Below are positions 7,509 to 14,544 of a stretch of 14,544 nucleotides of DNA, in pieces. Source of the DNA: Pavlovales sp. CCMP2436 (taxonomy: Eukaryota; Haptophyta; Pavlovophyceae; Pavlovales); contig MU631381.1 in NCBI GenBank assembly GCA_026770615.1, positions 287,086 to 301,629 on the forward strand. The letters are read 5' to 3'. A program made the translations under genes and the position numbers. The notes below the pieces were generated by a model, which made no database searches, was not told the origin of the DNA, and saw only the letters and a program-made list of their open reading frames with translations. Positions within the stretch are counted from its first letter, which is position 1. Every line of letters begins with the position of its first letter.

Positions 7509-8198
7509 TTACTGCGCCCTCGCTTCCCGGGTGAGTGTCGCCGTCGGGGCGCTGCGTCGGGCAGAACGCAGTAATTTTGCAAACCATACACAGTTTAAGA
7601 TCCAGAACGCAGCGACGATCGCCAGCTGGAAGCGGTACACGGCGGTAAAGCCCTGCCAATGCGCCTCCGCCGACGGCCGGGCCATGTAGCAGGCGAGCAA
7701 GGCCAGCGGAAGCAACACCCGAACGAGCGCAAACGCAGCGACGAGCGTGACTCCCGTGAGCAGGAATATCCGCGTGTGGCCGCGGCCCTGCTTGAGCATG
7801 AACCAGCTCAGGTGCAGGAGGGGCGTGCTGAATTCGGCGAGGTGCACGACCATGGTGGAGTAGGTACCGACGCCGAGGGAAAGTGTCAGCATCTCCGAAG
7901 CGAGCCCCATGGCGTGGTGAGCGAACATGAGTTTCGAACCCGACTCAAAGCCGCGCGCCATTCCCAGGCATAGGTCGAAGATGAGAAAGGCGCACATGCA
8001 CTCGACGCCGACAGCCGGGAGGCCCACGAGCGGCGGCGAGTCATCCACCCCCGCGCCTGCGAGCGAGGCCACGGCGAGCGAGGCGACCAGTATCGCGTTG
8101 AGCGAGCTGACGAGGCGGTTGGCGAGGTCGTGCGCGAAGAAGGAGGCGCTGACGCCGTACGCGAGGACGAGCAGGCTAAGGTAGGCCACCCCGACCAT
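7509..8198 (-). CDS. TLC-domain multipass membrane protein
   Basis: A single exon of 229 residues. Hydrophobic segments at about 3-20, 30-50, 60-80, 98-118, 145-171 and 187-209 give five to six membrane spans. TLC (TRAM-LAG1-CLN8) hallmarks are present: the His pair at 94-95 (MFAHHAMGL), then VVHLAEFSTPLLHLSWFML at 117-135, matching the family's 'E-x-S-T-P-x-L-x-x-x-W' signature. ANRLVSSLNAILVASL resembles the family's early 'nR-VS-xHa' segment, so the N-terminus is likely near complete. The lack of a Lag1p ceramide-synthase extension makes it closer to TMEM56/TLCD proteins than to ceramide synthases. These act in endomembrane or plasma membrane lipid handling, but the exact substrate is unknown. 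The C-terminus is short, basic and cytosol-like. It is divergent from the WLM gene. Confidence 0.8.
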   Translation of the reverse strand: MVGVAYLSLLVLAYGVSASFFAHDLANRLVSSLNAILVASLAVASLAGAGVDDSPPLVGLPAVGVECMCAFLIFDLCLGMARGFESGSKLMFAHHAMGLASEMLTLSLGVGTYSTMVVHLAEFSTPLLHLSWFMLKQGRGHTRIFLLTGVTLVAAFALVRVLLPLALLACYMARPSAEAHWQGFTAVYRFQLAIVAAFWILNCVWFAKLLRSARRSAPTATLTREARAQ

Positions 8199-8750
8199 GT
8201 TGCCCTGTGCTTCAAATGCTTTGCTAGGCCAAGGCCGCGATACCGGTTCCCGGATATGCGATGCAGGTTGGCGCGGGCTCCATCCCTGAATGTGATTTTA
8301 AAAAGAGAGAGTCGTGTGTAAATATCTAGAAATACGTCCGTCCCCTGACAGGTCTCCACCGGACCCAAGTGTTGAGAAAACACTCCGATCAAGGGACCTT
8401 TACAGAGCACACGGATGCCGGTTGCGGCGAACCGAAGGACCGAGGGAGATATCTGGCGGCGAGGAAGATGAATCAGGGTGCGCATGCTGACACGCGCGCG
8501 AACACGCCCGCGCGCAGAACTCCCTCTCGACTCGAGCTGTCTCGGGCAAATAACCTTAGATATTAGCCTCGTGGAGAGCTGTCTTGCAAAGTATCTCGAA
8601 GAACCCTTCTCTTTTTAAAAATCCGTCTAGACCACAAACACACGCCCGAAGAAGCGCGCGGGCCGACAGTTCGCCGCGACAGCTTCGAAGAGACGTGCCC
8701 GGCTGGAGGGCGACTGCCGTAGGAGCCCCGACACTCGTGTCCCACTCGGA
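8199..8750. promoter_or_regulatory. Divergent intergenic region between TLC and WLM genes
   Basis: These 552 bases separate the start codons of two genes pointing away from each other, so both promoters should lie here. I see no TATA box at a convincing distance; TTTTTAAAAA at 8612-8621 is the nearest AT-rich patch to the WLM start. The assignment rests on gene orientation, not on motifs. Confidence 0.4.
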
Positions 8751-10092
8751 ATGCGCGCGGCCGAATCGGTGATCACGCTGGTGCACCGCGGGCGCAGCCA
8801 CGTCGCGGCTGGCGCTGCGACGGCAGGCGAGCTTGTGCAGCAGGCGCGCACCGCCTTTGCCCTCGGCCCCGACGCCGACATCCGCCTGTTGCACAAAGGC
8901 AGACAGCTGGCACCCGATGCGCCGCTTATCGGCCTGGACGGCAAGGTGATGGTGATGTCGGCATCGGCCGCCTCCATCGCCGACCTGAACGCGGCACGAG
9001 CGGATCCGACATTGCGCGGTTTTGACAACGAAGACCGGATCGCAGCGATCCGCAAGTCCGAGGCCGAGGCGCTGCAGCCGGCCGCTCTCGCTGAGGGCAA
9101 GTCCAAGGTCTGGCGCTCGGCGCAGGACCCACGCTATCGATTTTCTCGCATAGAGGCCGTGGGCTGGCAGAACTTTGGCACGCGCCCGGGGACCAGCACG
9201 CCGCATCAGTTCGCCGCGCGGGAGCTGCTCGACAAGATGGCGACCGACCCGGGCGTCGTCGTCTGCGTGGTGAGTCTTATTTGTTATTTGTTGATACTGT
9301 TGAGCTCGAGCCCTAGCGCCAACCCAGTCCCAAAGACGTGGATTGCGGGAAGAGCCTAGCCCCAAACCTAACCATAACCCAAACCTTAAACCTTCACCCC
9401 AAATGCAGCGCGCGCGCGAGCTCGTGGTTGGCACTCTGGGGGAAATGGATCCGATCGACGACAGGCTCAAGCTCTCGCTGCAGCAGCAGGGCGGCGACCT
9501 GCTCGGGTACAACACCAATCACGGAATGCGCATCGACATGAAGCTTCGGACGGACGACCTGGTGGGTTTCATGCCCTACCCGGCACTGGCTGAGACGCTG
9601 CTGCACGAGCTGTGCCACAACTGGGTGGGGCCGCACAATAAACTCTTCTGGACGCTCTTCGCGCAGATGCGGGTGGAGTACCTGCACGAGCACTTCCGCC
9701 TCGCCGCGAGCGGAGTCTTGATCGATGGGCAGACGACGGCGGCGCTCGCCGGCATCCGCGCCGACTGCGAAAACCCAAAGGCGATCGCCGCGGCCGTGCT
9801 GCGCGGGATCGCGCAAGAGGTGGGCCTACCCATGGCACACGAGCTCGAGGAGGCGGTGCTCGAGCACCTCGCACTGGTGCAGCGCGAGAGCGGCGGTGCG
9901 CTTGCCGGCCGCGTCCTCGGCGGTGGCGTGCCCCCAGGCCAAGCGGCGCCGGCGGCAGAGATCTCAGCGCTGACGCTCTCAGCCGAAGGCGGCGCGCCTC
10001 TGTCCGCGCCCCTTGTCGATCCGCGCGCGCGCGCGGCCGCCGCTGCCGAGGCCCGAGCGCGCGGCGCGGGCGCGGAGGCGCGCGGGCAGTAA
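8751..10092 (+). CDS. Ubiquitin-like plus WLM-domain metalloprotease
   Basis: Two exons, 8751-9269 and 9409-10092, are joined in phase 0 (..DPGVVVCV-RARELVVGTL..), giving 400 residues. The intron is 139 bases, with donor GTGAGT and acceptor ATGCAG. Residues ~6-71 look like a ubiquitin fold (VITLVHRGRS, then DADIRLLHKGRQLAPDAPL). Residues ~125-270 are a WLM domain (Wss1-like metalloprotease): LLGYN, LRTDDLVGF and the zinc site HELCHNWVGPH, with ligands His239, His243 and His249 and catalytic Glu240. Wss1/SPRTN-type proteases cut proteins crosslinked to DNA, acting with ubiquitin or SUMO and Cdc48/p97. Ubiquitin-like/WLM fusions are known in plants and fungi; this protein's own role is inferred. 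The C-terminal ~100 residues are Ala/Arg-rich and probably disordered. No PUB domain is evident. The start is the first ATG before the ubiquitin-like fold. Confidence 0.85.
9355..9403. repeat. Degenerate telomere-like C-rich tract within an intron
   Basis: The tract AGCCCCAAACCTAACCATAA, then CCCAAACCTTAAACC, is a run of variants of CCCTAA on the + strand. It occupies the 3' third of the WLM intron and takes the place of a usual polypyrimidine tract. Its G-rich counterpart is at 13700-13826. Confidence 0.5.
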
Positions 10093-10250
10093 CCCGTGGC
10101 TGTGAGCCGTGGCGAGCGCGAGGCTGCAGCCGTGGCGCAGATCTGACTCTGGGGCCAGAGGCAGAAGCAGCGGGATGAATCTTAGATAAGTCTGATAAGT
10201 CATAAGTAACTTATTAAGTAACTTATTAAGTTGATGTAAATAATGGATCA

Positions 10251-10370
10251 AGGCACGCAGCAGGCAATGGGCGACGCAGCGCTCAGACCAGCACAACATT
10301 CAGAACAGTCAGATGCCAGCTTGAATCCCTTTCATAAATATATTATATCCAAAAATACGAAAAACTGAGA
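10251..10370 (+). mobile_element. LINE-like 3' tail, copy 5, with 24-bp target duplication
   Basis: The copy begins two bases into the retroelement stop codon, matches the 3' tail (AGGCACGCAGCAGGCAATGG onward) and ends in an AT-rich tail. It is flanked by a 24-bp direct repeat, 10227-10250 and 10371-10394 (TAAGTTGATGTAAA..), identical at 22 of 24 positions. This is the clearest target duplication of any copy and supports target-primed reverse transcription. It sits between the WLM and kinase genes. Confidence 0.8.
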
Positions 10371-10420
10371 TAAGTTGATGTAAACAATGAATCATCTCAC
10401 AGTTTAACTTCCTGAGGAGT

Positions 10421-10546
10421 GAGGACCTACGGGGGCAACTTCGCCCCCTAGACGGTCCCAGTCATGACTGGGACCCAGGTAGGGTGACCCACGCCAGGCC
10501 TGCACCGGTTTTCCCTTTCTCTCTTTCTGGGGGCTCCGCACCCAGA
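10421..10546. other. Cluster of hairpins upstream of the kinase
   Basis: Three hairpin-capable sequences follow in close order. GGGGGC-AACTTC-GCCCCC is at 10431-10448. A perfect 22-base palindrome (GGTCCCAGTCA and its complement) is at 10454-10475. CTGGG..CCCAG is at 10528-10546. CCTAC at 10426-10430 can also pair with GTAGG at 10479-10483 and enclose the first two as a three-way junction. It could be a structured leader, a protein-binding palindrome or a remnant of a mobile element; nothing decides between these. Confidence 0.45.
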
Positions 10547-10750
10547 CCCCTGCGCCCACGGCACGGTGAACGGGTGCAGTGCGACGACATCGCAGATCTC
10601 GCACGTCTGGGCACTCAGCCGCCGGCCTACCTGAATCACAACCGGCTAATAGGGCAGTTAGTTATGCCTCCAAATTTCAAAAGTTTGCTTAACGGTTACA
10701 GAAGAGTCGCATCAAGGCAAGGAGGCCCTAGCGCGCGCGTTGAGGCCGGG

Positions 10751-12529
10751 ATGTTCAAGGCCAAGGACGGGAGCGCGAAGGCGAAGGTGCCCGCTGAGGA
10801 TTCGCATGCTGCCAACACCTCAACGCTACGCAACATCTTCGCAAAGTCGGCTAAGCTCGAGGCCTTCGATGTGCTCGACACACTCGGTACGCGCACACCC
10901 CGGCTGGCCGCCCGGGCAAATGCCCGCCCAAGACACGAGCTTGGTCTTGGCTGATCGCGTGATGCGCGCGTCACCCTCTCCGTGCGCCTGGTCCCTGCAG
11001 GAACGGGAACCTTTGGGCGGGTGCGGTTGTGCAGGCATACGGACACGGGTCGCTTCCAGGCGCTCAAGATGCTGAAGAAGTCTGAGGTGGTGCGGCTCAA
11101 ACAGGTGGAACACATCAAGAACGAGAAGGAGATACTGACCAACATCACCCACCCGTTCATCGTAACGCTGTGCGCGCCTCTCCCCCCTCCACCCACTCCA
11201 CCTCCCACCCCACCTCCCACCCCCCACGCCCCCCTTGCGCCGCAGCGCGCGCGCTCAAAGCTCACCCCGTAAATCGGCCTCGCACCCTTGCTGCCCGCGC
11301 GCGTGCAGCTACGGCGTATTCCAGGACGAGCGTAATTTGTACATGGTGCTCGAGTTTGTGCCCGGCGGCGAGCTCTTCACGCACCTGCGCAAGGCGGGTA
11401 AGTTCGCCAACGACCAGACTCGCTTTTACGCCGCGCAGATCGTGATGGCGGTGCAGTGCCTGCACACAGAGGGGGTGGTCTACCGCGACCTCAAGCCCGA
11501 GAACCTGCTGCTAGACGAGGAGGGCTACCTCAAAATAATCGACTTCGGCTTCGGGAAGTACGTGGAGGACAGGACGTGGACGCTCTGCGGCACGCCCGAG
11601 TACCTGGCGCCGGAGATCATCCAGTCCAAAGGGCACGGCAAGGCGGTCGACTGGTGGGCACTGGGCATCCTCACCTACGAGATGCTCGCGGGCTACCCCC
11701 CCTTCTACGATGAGAACCCGTTCGGCATCTACCAGAAGATCCTCGCGGGCAAGCTCGAGTTCCCGCGCCACTTCGAGACGCACGCGCGCGACCTGGTGCG
11801 CAAGCTGCTGACTGCCGACCGGACGAAGCGGATCGGCAACCTCAAGAACGGAGCTGAGGACATCAAAAAGCACAAGTGGTTCCGCGGACTCAACTGGGCG
11901 GCGCTGTACAACAAGCAGATTCCCGCGCCCATCGTGCCCGAGATCGACGGGCCCAACGACACGCGGCAGTACGATAAGTACGCCGACTCAACCGAGGAGT
12001 CGGGGCCGCTCCTGCAGGTACATCTCTACATCTCCTGCTTTTATGTTCGGTGTTATGTTATGGTGCTCCTTCTGCCGCTGGGAGCGCAGTCTCTGCGTCC
12101 AGGTGGCCCCGTGTGTCCGCGTCTGAATATCAGTTTGTTGAGCTCTAGTGTCACCTTGCGGCGATACCAACGCGCCGACTGAACTGTGAGCAGGTGATTT
12201 CGATCGGTTTATGTTGAAATTGGATTTCTGGTCCGTATTATTATTGTTATTATTCTAAATTTGCTATGAGTTGCCTCGTTGCGTGGAAATAGCGAGTACC
12301 TGGAAATATATTCTGAGTATGCTATGAGTTGCCTCGGGCGTGGAAATAGCGAGCACCTGGAAATAGCGAGCACCTAACCCCGTTACAGCCCGTTACGCGT
12401 CGCCCCACACGCGCACCGAGGCTCGAGCCGACGCTCAATCCCCCCCCCCTTCCGCGCCCACGCCCCTGCTCTGCCGCGCAGCCAAGCCAGGACGTTCAGT
12501 ACTTCGGAGACTGGAATCCCACCTCATAG
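10751..12529 (+). CDS. cAMP-dependent-type (AGC) protein kinase catalytic subunit
   Basis: Four exons: 10751-10886, 11001-11169, 11309-12017 and 12482-12529, giving 353 residues; animal PKA catalytic subunits have about 350. All three introns are GT..CAG (114, 139 and 464 bases) and each join restores the family sequence. Visible motifs: glycine loop GTGTFG (46-51), Lys68 (ALK), helix-C Glu87, YRDLKPEN (160-167), DFG (180-182), activation-loop TWTLCGTPEYLAPE with phosphorylatable Thr193, then DWWALG. It ends in an AGC tail (GPNDT.., then QYFGDW), the last resembling a truncated hydrophobic FxxF motif. It transfers phosphate to Ser/Thr of substrate proteins and is expected to be held inactive by a cAMP-binding regulatory subunit; a PKG-like origin is excluded only by the absence of a visible cGMP domain. 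The start is uncertain: in-frame ATGs also exist at 10664 and 10484. I chose 10751 for family length. Confidence 0.88.
12263..12376. repeat. Tandem repeat in the third kinase intron, ~58-bp period
   Basis: GCTATGAGTTGCCTCG and then CGTGGAAATAGCGAG occur at 12263 and again at 12321, with small indels. A partial third unit (TGGAAATAGCGAGCACCT) follows at about 12358. The whole block lies within intron 12018-12481. Confidence 0.75.
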
Positions 12530-12835
12530 TGCCCGTCGCAAAGCACGTCGAGCCCGTCCTGCCTAAACCAGCTGCCTGCGTGATGGACGCAGCTCACTCG
12601 TCTGCAGCAGCTGAGTCTGCATCGAGTTCGGCCGATTCCGCGACCTCACACGGCTGGCCTGTTTGGCTGTTTGCCTGTAACTAACAGACAGAAATTACGA
12701 ACTAAATCTTGACTTTCACTTATTTAATTTTTTACTAGATAATCTAGTCTCGCCGGCTTAAGGACGAGCTAGGGCAAGGCCGCATAAGACAACCAGACAC
12801 GGTGTCCTGGCGCAAACTGACAAGAGTCGATCGAC
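12530..12835. other. 3' flank of the kinase, no gene seen
   Basis: This is GC-rich sequence after the kinase stop codon, then an AT-rich patch (12715-12745). It presumably includes the kinase 3' untranslated region. No open frame or repeat is supported. Confidence 0.3.
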
Positions 12836-13007
12836 TACAGGGGATCGCGGGCAATAAGAACGGGTTTTGAGGCTGAGGCTGAGTTTCTTAGCAAATATGT
12901 TACATACAAACAATGGTTAAATTTTGGTTACAATTACTATCGAAGGGCTAAAAATCGAGGCTCAGTTTCTTAACAAGACGATTTCTTATTGCCCGCGATC
13001 TTCTGTA
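12836..13007. repeat. Foldback with 25-bp inverted arms
   Basis: TACAG.. at 12836-12860 and its reverse complement at 12983-13007 match at 23 of 25 positions; the inner 18 (GATCGCGGGCAATAAGAA) are perfect. The enclosed 122 bases contain a near-direct repeat: GAGGCTGAGTTTCTTAGCAA near 12881 and GAGGCTCAGTTTCTTAACAA near 12957. This may be a third class of small non-autonomous element, but no target duplication is clear. Confidence 0.6.
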
Positions 13008-13117
13008 TACCGGACGTGAGATCTATCTTAAAGAAACCCAAACGAAATCGCCTCGCTACTCGGAGCTCTGCATGGTTCCACTCCTGAGCTGAAGCAGCCC
13101 CTACTGAAGGACCCATA

Positions 13118-13537
13118 GGGTCAAAATCCGAATTAGTGGCCAGTCCGGGGGGAAAATCGAAAAAATTCCGATGAAAATTCTCCGGAGCAAAGTCAGGAAC
13201 CGGAGGTGGTGCCGCCGAGTTTGTTGCAGATTCGTGAATGGGGCACCGCCCCATTCATGAATCGGCAACAAACTCCGCGGCACCACTTCGGGAACCATGA
13301 CTTTCTTTTCGCTTCCGAACACTGATGATCGGAAATGTTACTTACGCGAAGTATGTTGTCACCCTAGAGGCACCTGAGAGGCACATGAGGTGGGCTCCGA
13401 CCGTCGAGGAGAGCTCTATTCGATATCAGCTATCGACACTTAGCGCGCAGGGGTGACCAATGTCTACTTCTTCGTCCCGGCCACCACTTTTCCCCCTCTC
13501 CAGTGCGGAATCGCGCCACTAATTCGGATTTCGACCC
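13118..13537 (-). mobile_element. Palindromic TIR element, copy B (~420 bp)
   Basis: Reverse-oriented relative of the 6609-7027 element. The ends are GGGTCAAAATCC.. and its complement ..GGATTTCGACCC. It is flanked by a perfect 4-bp direct repeat CATA (13114-13117 and 13538-13541), supporting transposition with a 4-bp target duplication. The central palindrome lies around 13205-13288 (GTGCCGCCGAGTTTGTTGC .. GCAACAAACTCCGCGGCAC). Its arms differ from copy A by paired changes. It has no transposase frame. Confidence 0.78.
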
Positions 13538-13699
13538 CATAAACTTCTCTACTGCGTGACAGAAGCTTTCTGATACGCGCGTCATTTTTAACCCCCCTCT
13601 CCTCTAGCTCGTTTATAGGGGGGGAGGGGGCAATCTAAAAACTTCACCGATCTTTAGGGTAGGGGGGTGATTCAACCTAAAAATTCGCCGCAGGCAAGA

Positions 13700-13826
13700 A
13701 AAAATGGAGGTCAGGGGTGGGTTGGGGGTGGTTGGGTTCAGAGTTAAGGTTGGGGATCAGGGTTGGGGTCAGGGTTGGGGTTGGGGGTCAGGGTTAAGGT
13801 TTGGGGTCAGGGTTGCTTAGGGCGTG
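13700..13826 (+). repeat. G-rich degenerate telomere-like minisatellite
   Basis: The tract is irregular repetition of GGGTCAGGGTTGGGGTT-like units, with GGGTTAAGG and TTAGGG variants. Almost all G is on the + strand, so folding into G-quadruplexes is plausible. It may be an interstitial relic of telomeric sequence or an unrelated G-rich minisatellite. Confidence 0.6.
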
Positions 13827-14437
13827 AGTGAAATTCATGTGCTGGCACGACTCGCGCCAAACAGTCTGTCTTGCCCGACGGTGCGGGTTTTTTGTCGCAT
13901 TTCTTTATTAAACTGTGGGCGGGCGGTATTCCGTCGCCAGGGCGTAGTCGACGAGACGCGCGGCCACCCGCAGTCGAAACCACGCCCCTTTCCGGCCTTG
14001 GAGCGGCGCGGCCCGTGCGCTGCGTCGCCACACCCCGCTCGTCACGCTGGGCCGCGAGCGTCTGCATCACCACCCCTCTGCTTTGTGTACTTTGACGGTC
14101 GTAGCGGCTGTTGAACGGCAGGAGGGAGGCGGTGCACGGGCGGCGGGCAGCCGCACGCGCGGCTGCCGAGCGAGATGCGACGGTGGGGTGTCTCCGCCCG
14201 ACTGTGACTATCTGACGCAAAATCTGGTTTTCAAATTGGGCGCTTGACAGGTATTGTGTGAAAGTGTCGGCAGCTAATAATCTCATATTTGACGTAGTTT
14301 ATCGAGCGTGAAACTCCGCATGTTTTTTCGTAAGCTCAAAATCGAGACTCTATTTGACAATCTAGAAATGCATGTAACGCCAATAGGCCGTCGGCTACAG
14401 CGAGCTGAATACGCAGCTAATTAATAGAATTGAAAGT
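13827..14437. other. Spacer, no gene supported
   Basis: A 159-codon minus-strand frame (13807-14286) and two short plus-strand frames cover this GC-rich block. None has a recognisable domain or a composition that separates it from background. The block turns AT-rich after 14280 and runs into retroelement copy 6. Confidence 0.3.
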
Positions 14438-14544
14438 TAATATATTACTGATAGGGATTCAAGCTGGCGTCTGACTGTTCTGAATGTTGTGCTGGTCTGA
14501 GCGCTGCGTCGCCCATTGCCTGCTGCGTGCCTTAGTCGGCTGCG
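14438..14544 (-). mobile_element. LINE-like 3' tail, copy 6, cut by the window edge
   Basis: From TAATATATTACTGATAGGG the sequence matches the shared 3' end through the untranslated tail to the stop codon region (..GCCTTAGTCGGCTGCG). The last bases encode the end of the ..SAAD-stop C-terminus in reverse. It continues beyond the window, so this may be a longer, possibly coding copy. Confidence 0.75.

Noticed and set aside
10406..10490. CTGAGGA near the hairpin cluster read as a hammerhead ribozyme CUGANGA core
   Set aside because: The required GAAA on the far side of stem II and a cleavage-site stem are absent.
9270..11308. Two introns of exactly 139 bases (9270-9408 and 11170-11308)
   Set aside because: Their sequences are unrelated apart from C-richness, so equal length is most likely coincidence.
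13807..14286. 159-codon minus-strand frame
   Set aside because: No domain, Ala/Arg-rich, and long open frames arise by chance in GC-rich DNA on both strands.

Overview
The window reads as nuclear DNA of a GC-rich unicellular eukaryote, most likely an alga. Coding DNA is strongly GC-rich while the spacers are partly AT-rich and full of mobile-element debris. Genes carry spliceosomal introns (four GT-AG and one probable GC-AG), and one gene is a clear cAMP-dependent-type protein kinase, a typically eukaryotic family. Degenerate TTAGGG/CCCTAA-like sequence occurs in two places. A haptophyte would fit the GC content, the GC-AG intron and the gene set, but no feature here is diagnostic, so the lineage is inference.

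Layout. 1-574: the 3' end of an unrecognised gene with a TE-bearing intron. 1023-1233: a TA-flanked inverted-repeat MITE. 1400-3519 (minus strand): two separated, frame-broken pieces of a flavin amine oxidase, with a LINE-like 3' end (to about 2904) and half a MITE lodged between them. 4241-4480: another LINE-like tail. 5110-5949: an intact single-exon cyclin. 6609-7027: a palindromic terminal-inverted-repeat element. 7509-8198 (minus): a TLC-domain membrane protein. 8751-10092: a ubiquitin-like plus WLM metalloprotease (two exons). 10251-10370: a 5'-truncated retroelement tail with a 24-bp target duplication. 10751-12529: a PKA-type kinase (four exons). 12836-13007: a small foldback. 13118-13537: a second, inverted copy of the palindromic element. 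13700-13826: a G-rich telomere-like minisatellite. 14438-14544: a sixth retroelement tail, running off the window.

The four intact genes (cyclin, TLC, WLM, kinase) have separate functions and form no operon-like unit. TLC and WLM are divergently transcribed from a shared ~550-bp spacer; WLM and the kinase are head-to-tail. The more unusual content is in the repeats: a six-copy family sharing one 3' end with variable 5' truncation, and a ~420-bp element whose central palindrome differs between copies by paired changes that keep its arms complementary. I found no CRISPR array, rRNA or tRNA gene, and no sign of a bacterial or viral gene block.
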